Shown here: positions 42,049 to 50,017 of the stretch, piece after piece
Layout: the number at the start of each line of letters is the position of its first letter
How positions within the stretch are numbered: the stretch's first letter is position 1
From: Vibrio sinensis
Lineage (GTDB): Bacteria > Pseudomonadota > Gammaproteobacteria > Enterobacterales > Vibrionaceae
DNA: 64,000 nucleotides
Direction: 5' to 3'
Assembly (NCBI RefSeq): GCF_003605645.1
Contig: NZ_QVMU01000023.1
Coordinates: forward strand, 88-64,087
The notes under the pieces: generated by a model
Database searches by the model: none
Told to the model about the DNA's origin: nothing
Seen by the model: the letters and a program-made list of their open reading frames with translations, nothing else
Program-made: the position numbers and the translations under genes

Positions 42049-44004
42049 ATGATATCACCAGATACTAAGATCAAGATACAGAATTTTGGACGCTTCCTAT
42101 CCAATATGGTTATGCCCAATATTGGCGCGTTTATCGCGTGGGGTTTTATTACCGCACTATTTATTCCAACAGGTTGGCTACCAAATGAAACGCTAGCTTC
42201 CATGGTTGGCCCAATGATTACTTACCTACTCCCACTGTTGATCGGTTACACCGGCGGTAAAATCATTGGTGGTGATCGTGGGGCAGTTGTCGGTGCCATT
42301 ACAACAATGGGTGTCATTGTCGGTACAGACATTCCAATGTTCATGGGCGCGATGATGGTCGGACCTATGGGTGGTTGGGCTATTAAAAAGTTCGATGACT
42401 ACATTGATGGCAAAGTGAAAAGTGGTTTCGAGATGTTGGTGAACAACTTCTCTGCCGGCATCATTGGTATGCTTTGCGCTATCTTAGCGTTTTTATTGAT
42501 TGGCCCATTTGTAAAAATCCTCTCTGGTGGACTAGCAGCTGGCGTTAACTTTCTAGTATCAGCTCATCTTCTTCCACTTACCTCTATTTTTGTTGAACCG
42601 GCGAAGATCCTATTCCTTAATAACGCTATTAACCACGGAATTTTCTCTCCACTAGGTATCCAGCAAGCCTCAGAAACAGGTCAATCGATCTTCTTCTTAA
42701 TCGAATCAAACCCTGGACCAGGTCTTGGCATCTTATTGGCTTACATGGTATTTGGTAAAGGTACTGCTCGACAAACAGCTGGTGGAGCTTCAATCATTCA
42801 CTTTTTCGGCGGTATTCATGAGATTTACTTCCCTTACGTACTGATGAATCCACGTCTAATCCTTGCTGCTATTGCTGGTGGTATGACTGGCGTATTTGTC
42901 CTAACAGTATTTAATGCGGGTATTGTTTCTCCTGCTTCACCAGGGTCAATCTTCGCTATTCTACTGATGACACAAAAAGGTTCTATTGTTGGCGTATTGG
43001 CCTCGATTTTATCAGCAACCGCTGTCTCTTTCGCAGTCGCTGCAATACTAATGAAAACACAATCAACCACTGAAGAAGATGGTGATGATGAGACAGCATT
43101 AGATAAAGCAACAAATCAAATGCGTGAAATGAAATCGAGCCCTAAAGCAGGTCACTCGGTAAGCGCAAAAGGTAAAAATAATATCGATATGGCAAACGTA
43201 CAAAGCATCATTGTTGCCTGTGATGCAGGGATGGGCTCAAGCGCTATGGGTGCAAGCATGCTGCGTAAAAAAATTCAAAACGCAGGTCTGAACATCAAAG
43301 TAACCAACCTTGCCATTAATAGTTTGCCAGAGAGTGTCGATATCGTGATTACCCATAAAGATCTAACGGATCGTGCTCGCAAGCACGCACCAAATGCACA
43401 ACATATTTCTTTAACTAACTTCCTTGATAGTGAAATGTACAACCAACTCGTGACCAAATTACTCGCAGCCCAAAAGCAAACGGCGGCGAATGATGACCAG
43501 ATGGTTAAAGTCTCTGTACTCGCCGCTAACGATGATAGTTTTGAACCACAACAACCATCGGTATTCCAAATTCAATCAGAGAATATCCATTTAGATTTAC
43601 ATGCCTCAAGCAAAGAAGAAGCGATTCGCTTTGCTGGTAATAAATTGGTGGAGCTTGGTTACGTTGAACCAGAATATGTTGATGCGATGTTCGAGCGCGA
43701 AAAATTAGTTCCTACCTACCTAGGTGAGTCAATTGCTGTACCTCACGGCACAATTGAAGCAAAAGATAAAGTAAAGAAAACTGGCATCGTCATTTGCCAA
43801 TATCCAGCGGGAGTTCAATTTACTGATGACCGTGATGATATAGCGAAATTGGTGATTGGTATTGCCGCAAAAAATGATGAACACATTCAAGTTATTACCT
43901 CTATTACTAACGCACTCGATGAGCCTGGTGCCATCGAAAAGCTGACGAGCACAACGGATGTAAATGAAATTCTTAACATCCTGTCAGGCACGAAAGCGGC
44001 TTAA
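42049..44004 (+). CDS. mtlA: Mannitol-specific PTS enzyme IICBA
   Basis: This carrier imports D-mannitol and phosphorylates it to mannitol-1-phosphate. The ATG giving MISPDTKIKIQNFGRFLSNM (651 residues) matches the family; the upstream frame runs through the leader. Domains in order are the IIC membrane part (about 1-345, with GGIHEIYFPYVLM near the substrate site), IIB with phospho-Cys at residue 391 in IIVACDAGMGSSAMG, and IIA with phospho-His near residue 566 in ESIAVPHGTIEA. It is first in mtlA-mtlD-mtlR. Regulation is likely by CRP and an antisense RNA. Confidence 0.98.
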   Translation: MISPDTKIKIQNFGRFLSNMVMPNIGAFIAWGFITALFIPTGWLPNETLASMVGPMITYLLPLLIGYTGGKIIGGDRGAVVGAITTMGVIVGTDIPMFMGAMMVGPMGGWAIKKFDDYIDGKVKSGFEMLVNNFSAGIIGMLCAILAFLLIGPFVKILSGGLAAGVNFLVSAHLLPLTSIFVEPAKILFLNNAINHGIFSPLGIQQASETGQSIFFLIESNPGPGLGILLAYMVFGKGTARQTAGGASIIHFFGGIHEIYFPYVLMNPRLILAAIAGGMTGVFVLTVFNAGIVSPASPGSIFAILLMTQKGSIVGVLASILSATAVSFAVAAILMKTQSTTEEDGDDETALDKATNQMREMKSSPKAGHSVSAKGKNNIDMANVQSIIVACDAGMGSSAMGASMLRKKIQNAGLNIKVTNLAINSLPESVDIVITHKDLTDRARKHAPNAQHISLTNFLDSEMYNQLVTKLLAAQKQTAANDDQMVKVSVLAANDDSFEPQQPSVFQIQSENIHLDLHASSKEEAIRFAGNKLVELGYVEPEYVDAMFEREKLVPTYLGESIAVPHGTIEAKDKVKKTGIVICQYPAGVQFTDDRDDIAKLVIGIAAKNDEHIQVITSITNALDEPGAIEKLTSTTDVNEILNILSGTKAA

Positions 44005-44050
44005 CCAAAACACATAGGTTAAGTAATACAAAATACTCCTGAGAGTAAAC

Positions 44051-44083
44051 GAGGCCAGCAATTCCCCCTATATGGTTGGCCTC
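44051..44083 (+). promoter_or_regulatory. Intercistronic stem-loop mtlA-mtlD
   Basis: GAGGCCA (44051-44057) pairs with TGGCCTC (44077-44083) around a 19-base loop in the 119-bp gap between mtlA and mtlD. There is no T-run, so it may tune mRNA stability or partial termination rather than end the transcript. Confidence 0.5.
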
Positions 44084-44123
44084 ACCCAAAAATGTCGTTA
44101 GTCACTATTTAGTAGGTAAGATT

Positions 44124-45272
44124 ATGAAAAATGCTGTTCATTTTGGTGCGGGTAATATCGGTCGTGGCTTTATTGGTAAGTTACTCTCTGACGCTGACGT
44201 TGCAGTAACATTTGCAGATGTTAATGGGCCTTTAGTTGATCAGATTAGTCACAAACAGGAATACAAAGTTAAAGTGGTTGGTTCTGAATGTTCTATCGAT
44301 ACGGTAACTCACGTTACTGCTGTTAACTCAGCCAGTGATGCCGTTATTGAGAAAATGATTAAAACCGATCTCGTTACGACAGCTGTTGGTCCAAATGTAT
44401 TGGATATCATCGCTAAAACCATCGCTAAGGGAATTGAAAAACGCCTAGCTTCCGGCAATGAAAAGCCGCTCAACATTATTGCTTGTGAAAATATGGTTCG
44501 TGGTACTACGCACTTAAAAGGTGAAGTGTATAAATACCTCGACCAACAACTACATGAGAAAGTCGATGAATTAGTTGGCTTTGTTGATTCAGCAGTTGAC
44601 CGTATCGTGCCACCAGCAGAAGCTGCGAATGATGATCCTCTAGAGGTTACAGTAGAAAGCTTCAGCGAGTGGATTGTTGATGAGCAGCAATTCAAAGGTG
44701 AAATACCTGACATCAACGGTATGGAAAAAACCAATAATCTGATGGCTTTTGTTGAACGAAAACTTTTTACTCTCAATACTGGCCATTGCATTACCGCTTA
44801 TTTAGGCAACCTAGAAGGGCATCGCACTATTCGGGAGGCCATTGAAGATCCAGCCATCCATGCCCAAGTGAAGCAAGCGATGATTGAAAGTGGTGAAGTA
44901 CTGATTCGTCGCTATGGGTTTGATCGCCAATTGCACGCTGCTTACATCGATAAGATCCTAACTCGCTTTGCTAATCCGTATTTAGTGGATGAAGTTGATC
45001 GCGTAGGACGCCAGCCAATTCGCAAATTAGGCGCAAATGATAGATTAATTAAACCATTACTGGGTACAATTGAGTACGGTACTGAAAACAAGACGCTTTT
45101 AAAAGGCATCGCCGCTGCATTGAAATACACGAGTGAAAGCGATCCACAGGCCATCGAATTACAAACATCGCTGCAAGAACATGGCATCAAGGAAACATTA
45201 GCCCACTACACTGGCTTAGATAAGAACAGCGCTGAAGTGGCTCAGATTGAATCACTTTATCAACAATTATAA
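44124..45272 (+). CDS. mtlD: Mannitol-1-phosphate 5-dehydrogenase
   Basis: MtlD oxidises mannitol-1-phosphate to fructose-6-phosphate with NAD+. The start MKNAVHFGAGNIGRGFIGKLL gives 382 residues, exactly the usual length; an in-frame ATG 16 codons upstream is ignored. The Rossmann motif is GAGNIGRGFIG. The catalytic-region motifs ACENMVRGTTHLK, FVDSAVDRIVPP and LFTLNTGHCITAYLG are conserved. Confidence 0.98.
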   Translation: MKNAVHFGAGNIGRGFIGKLLSDADVAVTFADVNGPLVDQISHKQEYKVKVVGSECSIDTVTHVTAVNSASDAVIEKMIKTDLVTTAVGPNVLDIIAKTIAKGIEKRLASGNEKPLNIIACENMVRGTTHLKGEVYKYLDQQLHEKVDELVGFVDSAVDRIVPPAEAANDDPLEVTVESFSEWIVDEQQFKGEIPDINGMEKTNNLMAFVERKLFTLNTGHCITAYLGNLEGHRTIREAIEDPAIHAQVKQAMIESGEVLIRRYGFDRQLHAAYIDKILTRFANPYLVDEVDRVGRQPIRKLGANDRLIKPLLGTIEYGTENKTLLKGIAAALKYTSESDPQAIELQTSLQEHGIKETLAHYTGLDKNSAEVAQIESLYQQL

Positions 45273-45278
45273 CAATAA

Positions 45279-45310
45279 GGGGGAGCTCAGCTCCCCCCAC
45301 TAATTTTTAG
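45279..45310 (+). terminator. GC-rich hairpin between mtlD and mtlR
   Basis: A perfect stem, GGGGGAGC (45279-45286) with GCTCCCCC (45290-45297), has a TCA loop and is followed at a short distance by TTTTT. It lies in the 46-bp gap between mtlD and mtlR and should act as a partial terminator lowering mtlR expression. Confidence 0.65.
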
Positions 45311-45318
45311 ATCAGTTT

Positions 45319-45849
45319 ATGGCAGATAAAATCAACGAAACAGAGATCATCGAACGACTGAATTGCGCGACATCGGTACGCGGATTCTTCGTAGCCGCCG
45401 TTGATGTATTCAATGACTCGATAGATTCGCTTATTCAGCGCATCTTTCGTAAAGATAATTTCGCAGTACAATCCGTTGTTGGCCCCCTATTACAAGACTC
45501 AGGGCCTTTGGGCGATCTATCTGTAAGATTAAAGTTACTCTATGGCCTTGGCGTTTTACCTGACGATGTTTATCACGACATCGAAAACATCATAAAACTC
45601 AAACACAAACTTAATAGTGAAGAGTCGGACTTTGAATTTACTGACCCCAAAATTCTAGAGCCCATTAAACAACTCAATTTAGTCAATAAAATGAGCATGG
45701 TGCAATTGAACGTCAGTGAACCTGATGGCGATATAGACCTAGAGTTTTACCAGCTTCAACTACAAAGACAACAGCAAATCATTAAGTCTGGGCTTTCTCT
45801 TGCTATTGTTGAAATTTGTAATGAACTCGCTAAAGATAGTCCATTTTAG
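45319..45849 (+). CDS. mtlR: Mannitol operon repressor MtlR
   Basis: MtlR-family proteins repress the mannitol operon. The 176-residue protein is helical and has the family pattern VRGFFVAAVDVFNDSIDSLIQRIF, GPLLQDSGPLGDLSVRLKLLYGLGVLP and HDIENIIKLKHKLN. MtlR has no classical DNA-binding motif, and the mechanism is unclear in the family. It is the last gene of mtlADR. Confidence 0.95.
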   Translation: MADKINETEIIERLNCATSVRGFFVAAVDVFNDSIDSLIQRIFRKDNFAVQSVVGPLLQDSGPLGDLSVRLKLLYGLGVLPDDVYHDIENIIKLKHKLNSEESDFEFTDPKILEPIKQLNLVNKMSMVQLNVSEPDGDIDLEFYQLQLQRQQQIIKSGLSLAIVEICNELAKDSPF

Positions 45850-45923
45850 ATAAGTTATTCATGAAGATAGATCAACTTAACTTATTGTAGGGGTAGTGAC
45901 TCTCTCTACTTTATGTCCCTATA

Positions 45924-46256
45924 TTAATGTACGTGACCTTGAGAAAAATTAATCAGAACAACACCAATCACAACAAAAATAATACCGACCCATACTATTG
46001 GTTCAAGGTGCTGACGGTAAACGACCGTAGAGATTAAGCTAACGGCAACAATAGCAAGGCCAGCCCACAAAGAATGCACCACACCGACAGGCATACCTTT
46101 CATTGCTTGGCTTAAAAAGAGAAACGCGGCAAGGTGTCCACCTATCACTAAAGCCGCAGGAACTGGTTTAGTCAAACTAAAACCATCCGTTGCCTTCAAA
46201 GCAACATGCGAAAGCGCTTCAGCCGAAACAGCCAAAATAATAAAAAACCAGCTCAT
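45924..46256 (-). CDS. SMR-family multidrug/quaternary ammonium efflux protein
   Basis: This small four-helix inner-membrane transporter works as a dimer and exchanges protons for cationic drugs or guanidinium-type compounds. The ATG at 46256 has AGGAA upstream and gives 110 residues, the family size; an upstream ATG adds 12 unlikely residues. The essential membrane Glu is in LAVSAEALSHVALKA (Glu14-like). Other motifs are AMKGMPVGVVHSLWAGLAIV and VGIIFVVIGVVLINF. Subgroup (EmrE, SugE/Gdx or MdtIJ) cannot be fixed by eye. Confidence 0.87.
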   Translation of the reverse strand: MSWFFIILAVSAEALSHVALKATDGFSLTKPVPAALVIGGHLAAFLFLSQAMKGMPVGVVHSLWAGLAIVAVSLISTVVYRQHLEPIVWVGIIFVVIGVVLINFSQGHVH

Positions 46257-46351
46257 CAGAATGTTCCTATAGATAAAATTGGAATGCGACAAATGGAACC
46301 TTCTTATTTAAACAAGAAGATTAAATGAGTGTATTGGGATGAAAATATGAC

Positions 46352-46392
46352 TTATATAAAAGGCCGAGATAAACAATACTATCTCGACCTTT
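46352..46392 (-). terminator. Intrinsic terminator after the formaldehyde dehydrogenase gene
   Basis: On the minus strand AAAGGTCGAGATA pairs with TATCTCGGCCTTT (one mismatch) around a loop of about 8 bases. It is followed by TATATAAG. It lies 45 bp past the dehydrogenase stop. Confidence 0.7.
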
Positions 46393-46437
46393 CACATTAA
46401 CTGTTAAGTTAGGCCCTCAAGGCGGATTCAACAGCGA

Positions 46438-47586
46438 TTACTTATCCATATGAAGAACGGTACGGATAGATTCGCCTTTGTGCATTAGTTCAAATGCTTC
46501 ATTGACATCTTGCAGGCCCATTGTGTGAGTGATGAACTCTTGTAATCCGAACTCACCCGCCATGTAACGATTCACAATTTCTGGTAGTTCAGAGCGACCT
46601 TTTACACCACCAAACGCAGAACCACGCCATACACGACCAGTCACCAGTTGGAATGGACGAGTTGAGATCTCTTGACCTGCACCTGCAACACCAATGATCA
46701 CTGATTCACCCCAACCTTTATGACAACACTCAAGTGCTTGACGCATCACATTAACGTTACCGATACACTCGAATGAGTAATCCACACCGCCATCTGTCAT
46801 TTCAACAATCACATCTTGAATTGGTTTATCAAACTTCATTGGGTTAATGCAGTCAGTCGCGCCAAGCTGTTTTGCTAGCTCGAATTTGCTTTCATTAATA
46901 TCAACACCAATGATAGTTTTCGCACCTGACATACGAGCACCAATGATAGCCGAGAGACCGATGCCACCAAGGCCAAATACTGCAACGGTATCGCCTTGTT
47001 GCACTTTTGCAGTATTAAGCACTGCACCCATACCGGTAGTAACACCACAGCCAAGTAAACACACTTCTTCTAATGGTGCATCTTTAGCAACTTTAGCTAA
47101 TGAAATTTCTGGTAATACCGTGTACTCAGAAAAAGTAGAGCAACCCATGTAATGGAAAATAGTTTCACCATTAACTGAAAAACGGCTTGTTCCGTCAGGC
47201 ATTAGGCCTTTACCTTGAGTTTCACGAACAGCTTGGCAAAGATTCGTTTTACCAGACTTACAGTATTTACATTCGCCACATTCTGCGGTGTATAGCGGAA
47301 TAACGTGGTCACCCACTTCAACACTAGTAACACCCTCACCAATCATTTCAACAATGCCGCCACCTTCGTGACCTAAGATAGATGGGAAGATACCCTCAGG
47401 ATCATCACCTGATAACGTAAATGCATCAGTATGACAAACACCTGTCGCAACGATGCGAACCAAAACCTCGCCCGCTTTTGGTAGTTGTACATCGACTTCT
47501 TCCATTTTAAGTGGTTCGCCAGCTGCCCACGCAACCATAGCTTTTGATTTGATATGAGTTTGACCTGGTTTAATTTCAAGCGTCAT
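46438..47586 (-). CDS. frmA: S-(hydroxymethyl)glutathione dehydrogenase / class III alcohol dehydrogenase
   Basis: This zinc enzyme oxidises S-hydroxymethylglutathione, the adduct of formaldehyde and glutathione, to S-formylglutathione with NAD+. It can also reduce S-nitrosoglutathione. The ATG at 47586 follows AAGGAAAATCCA and gives 382 residues. Catalytic zinc ligands are in GVCHTDA, GHEGGG and LLGCGVTTGMG. The structural zinc site is CGECKYCKSGKTNLC. The Rossmann motif is VFGLGGIGLSAIIGA. It is co-directional with gfa and the iron alcohol dehydrogenase and has a long leader with a shared operator-like element. S-formylglutathione hydrolase is not in this window. Confidence 0.95.
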   Translation of the reverse strand: MTLEIKPGQTHIKSKAMVAWAAGEPLKMEEVDVQLPKAGEVLVRIVATGVCHTDAFTLSGDDPEGIFPSILGHEGGGIVEMIGEGVTSVEVGDHVIPLYTAECGECKYCKSGKTNLCQAVRETQGKGLMPDGTSRFSVNGETIFHYMGCSTFSEYTVLPEISLAKVAKDAPLEEVCLLGCGVTTGMGAVLNTAKVQQGDTVAVFGLGGIGLSAIIGARMSGAKTIIGVDINESKFELAKQLGATDCINPMKFDKPIQDVIVEMTDGGVDYSFECIGNVNVMRQALECCHKGWGESVIIGVAGAGQEISTRPFQLVTGRVWRGSAFGGVKGRSELPEIVNRYMAGEFGLQEFITHTMGLQDVNEAFELMHKGESIRTVLHMDK

Positions 47587-47903
47587 TGGATTTTCCTTCA
47601 TTAGGCTTACAAAGAGTAAGGACCGACATAAGATTTAAATCAATTCGAAGTAAGCTTAGTTGAGATAAACATCTCTCGTTGCTTCGTTGTTGTGATTAGT
47701 ATAGATGATTACGCATTTTTGATAATCCCATCATTTTGAAAATTATTATTACACAAGCGTAATAATAACTTAAACACGTTAACGCTCGAACCTCTTACAA
47801 TCGATAGCAAATTGCTAAATTAAGCATAGTAACAACGAAGAAGAACAGATGAGCTTAAAGTGGCCACTTAACGATAGGACTATCAAATGACCACAGTTTT
47901 TAA
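47587..47903. other. Promoter region of the formaldehyde dehydrogenase gene
   Basis: 317 bp without a gene. It holds the 33-bp element shared with the iron alcohol dehydrogenase promoter (47720-47752). Overlapping this, and possibly part of it, is an AT-rich dyad ATTATTA-N8-TAATAAT (47744-47765 region). Near 47855 there is a GTGGCCAC word close to the end of gfa. Confidence 0.5.
47720..47752 (-). promoter_or_regulatory. Shared 33-bp element, copy 1 (frmA promoter)
   Basis: The sequence from 47720 to 47752 is identical at 27 of 33 ungapped positions to 49918-49950, upstream of the iron alcohol dehydrogenase. Shared words are TGATAAT, CCATCATTT, AAA and TATTAC. Both copies have the same orientation relative to the gene they precede. 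A dyad ATTTT-N-AAAAT lies inside this copy. It is a good candidate for a binding site of the LysR regulator at 50018-50896. Confidence 0.6.
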
Positions 47904-48470
47904 TTAAGCTTTATTTTGTGCTGCGATATGAGTAGCAATAGCATCCATTAACGCAGGAGAAAGGCAGTCATAAGTTGGCAGGCCTAACTGATTAAAACGT
48001 TCACGAATAGCATTCATATCTTTTGGATCGGTTCCCGTTTCAATTATCGAAGAAACGAATGCAGCAAATTGTGGCGCTGACCAACCTTTATCATCGGATA
48101 GCTCAGTATGAACAAAATCTAATCCATAAAATGGATGCGATTCATTTTCAATACGGCCATACATATGTGTTCCACATACGCTACAAGCGTGACGTTGAAT
48201 GACAGCAGATTCATCAATCGTCTCTAATTTATCTTGGTTAGCAATCACTTCCACATTTTCACGCGGAACAACAGCTACTTGAGAGAATAATGCTCCCTCA
48301 GGTTTCCAACATTTAGAACATCCACAAGCATGATTATGTGCAGTTTGAGCGGTGAGTTTTACACTAACTTTATCAGTCTTACATTGGCAATTTAACACCC
48401 CACCATTAAAGTCATTACCTGTTGCAGGAAAACCATTATCAATCGATGGGTGTAATTTAATCGTATTCAT
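47904..48470 (-). CDS. gfa: S-(hydroxymethyl)glutathione synthase (Gfa)
   Basis: Gfa is reported to speed the condensation of formaldehyde with glutathione, making the substrate of FrmA. The start MNTIKLHPSIDNGF gives 188 residues, the family length, with AGAGA upstream; the frame extends 16 codons further without support. Zinc-binding Cys are in NCQCKTD, CGCSKCWKPEG and HACSVCGTHMYGR, the typical GFA pattern. It lies upstream of frmA on the same strand with a 317-bp gap. Confidence 0.95.
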   Translation of the reverse strand: MNTIKLHPSIDNGFPATGNDFNGGVLNCQCKTDKVSVKLTAQTAHNHACGCSKCWKPEGALFSQVAVVPRENVEVIANQDKLETIDESAVIQRHACSVCGTHMYGRIENESHPFYGLDFVHTELSDDKGWSAPQFAAFVSSIIETGTDPKDMNAIRERFNQLGLPTYDCLSPALMDAIATHIAAQNKA

Positions 48471-48499
48471 TTTTTGTCTCTTTACTAAGTTTAGCAATT

Positions 48500-48528
48500 T
48501 TGCCAAGTGTGTGTTCATAGTGTTTAAA
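48500..48528 (+). promoter_or_regulatory. Possible plus-strand promoter of a small RNA
   Basis: TTGCCA (48500-48505) and TTTAAA (48523-48528) are 17 bp apart on the plus strand, antisense to the gfa leader. It is the only plus-strand promoter-like pair upstream of the orphan terminator at 48622-48656. Confidence 0.35.
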
Positions 48529-48534
48529 ATTTAG

Positions 48535-48656
48535 ACTCATTAAAACCTAGATACTTATGTCTTCAATTCTCATGAATTAAGTCATTAAGCCTTACAACCT
48601 AGGTAAGAAAGGCTTAGGGGAAATAACAATCTGAATATTCAGATTGTTATTTTTTA
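48535..48656 (+). ncRNA. Candidate small RNA between gfa and the iron alcohol dehydrogenase gene
   Basis: A 30-bp perfect palindrome (48622-48651, arms AATAACAATCTGAA) is followed on the plus strand by TTTTTAT, a classical terminator. No plus-strand protein gene lies upstream. The possible promoter 90 bp before it would give an RNA of about 120 nt. The alternative is that the hairpin ends the minus-strand dehydrogenase transcript, but its minus-strand tail TTTCCCC is poor. Confidence 0.4.
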
Positions 48657-48705
48657 TGCGATGACGCATCCCCCTTACCTTGGACAGGAATTTAGAACCA
48701 AAGAG

Positions 48706-49857
48706 TTACATCACCTTTTTATAAAGGTTCACAATCTCTTCAGTGGTTGCTTTGCGTGGATTAGTCAGCGAACACGCATCATTTAATGCATTGATTGCCA
48801 TGAACTCCAAACGATCTTCTTGTACTCCTAGGTCAGCTAACTTTTGCGCTGTACCTATTTTTTCTGATAAGGCTTCAATCGCAACAATACCGGCTTCTGC
48901 AGCATCTTCGACCGCCATATTCGAGATATCAACTCCCATGGTTTTAGCAATATCAGCGAAACGTTGCCCCTTAACTTGAGCGTTGAAACGCGACACTTCT
49001 GGAAGAAGAATGGCGTTACACAAACCATGGGCAAGGTCATACACACCACCAAGTTGATGAGCCATTGAATGTACATAACCTAGTGATGCATTAGAAAATG
49101 CCATACCGGCTAGATACTCGGCATATTGCATCGCATCACGAGCTTCAATATTTGAACCATCTGCAACCGCAGCTTCCAAATTAAGAGCAATCAACTCAAT
49201 CGCTTTAATCGCCACTGCATCTGTAACCGGGGTTGCAGCGGTTGAAACATAAGCTTCAACGGCGTGAGTAAGGGCATCCATCCCAGTAGCTGCAGTTAGA
49301 AACGCTGGCATAGCCACCATGAGTTCTGAATCATTAACGGCAATAATCGGAGTGAGATGTTTATCTACCACAGGATACTTGGTTTCATCAGCTTCATTTG
49401 TGACAATGGCAAACACCGTCATTTCAGAAGCAGTACCGGCAGTGGTGTTCACAGTAACAAGCGGTAATTGAGGCTTAGCAGCCGTATGCACCCCTTTTGA
49501 ATAGTCACGAATATGACCACCATTTGATGCCACTAAGGCGATACCTTTTGCACAATCATGTGAAGAACCACCACCAAAAGAAATGACAAAATCACAATCT
49601 TGCGCTTTCAGTTGAGCAAGACCATCTTCCATATTTTTTTCTGTTGGATTTGGTTTTACTTCATCAAAAATCGAATAATCAATGCCATTTAAAGCCAGCT
49701 CATCTGTCAGGTTCTCAATCAACTTTATTTCAACTAGAACCTTGTCAGTCACAATCAGTGCTTTTTTAAAATCACGAGATTTCAATTCAGCACCCAAGCC
49801 TTTTATTGCACCTTTACCCATTAAAGACATTGGAGGCATATAAAATGTATTGCTCAT
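48706..49857 (-). CDS. Iron-containing alcohol dehydrogenase, group III (YiaY/Mdh-like)
   Basis: This NAD-dependent, iron-activated alcohol dehydrogenase has 383 residues. The NAD-binding motif is FGGGSSHDCAKGIA and the next loop is TTAGTASEMT. Metal ligands are the Asp and His in GMDALTHAVEAY, His in MAHQLGG and His in DLAHGLCNA. This group includes FucO, YiaY and the methanol dehydrogenases of Bacillus; substrate cannot be set by eye. Its neighbours Gfa and FrmA handle formaldehyde, so an alcohol that yields formaldehyde is a reasonable guess. It is divergent from the LysR gene and carries the shared 33-bp element in its promoter. Confidence 0.9.
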   Translation of the reverse strand: MSNTFYMPPMSLMGKGAIKGLGAELKSRDFKKALIVTDKVLVEIKLIENLTDELALNGIDYSIFDEVKPNPTEKNMEDGLAQLKAQDCDFVISFGGGSSHDCAKGIALVASNGGHIRDYSKGVHTAAKPQLPLVTVNTTAGTASEMTVFAIVTNEADETKYPVVDKHLTPIIAVNDSELMVAMPAFLTAATGMDALTHAVEAYVSTAATPVTDAVAIKAIELIALNLEAAVADGSNIEARDAMQYAEYLAGMAFSNASLGYVHSMAHQLGGVYDLAHGLCNAILLPEVSRFNAQVKGQRFADIAKTMGVDISNMAVEDAAEAGIVAIEALSEKIGTAQKLADLGVQEDRLEFMAINALNDACSLTNPRKATTEEIVNLYKKVM

Positions 49858-49917
49858 TGTTGTTTCCTCATAAGTATTAAACTAACTGGTGCCTATGTTA
49901 GGTTGTTTACTATTACT

Positions 49918-49950
49918 TGATAATTCCATCATTTATCAAAATACTATTAC
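49918..49950 (-). promoter_or_regulatory. Shared 33-bp element, copy 2 (divergent LysR / iron-ADH promoter)
   Basis: The partner of the element at 47720-47752, with 27 of 33 identical bases and no gaps. It lies 61 bp upstream of the iron alcohol dehydrogenase start and 68 bp from the LysR start, where a LysR-type operator would be expected. Confidence 0.65.
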
Positions 49951-50017
49951 CTATAAGTTAACAATAAGTCGTATAAATAAATTCTAGGCTTTGTGCCTTA
50001 AATGGAGGGAACGGACA

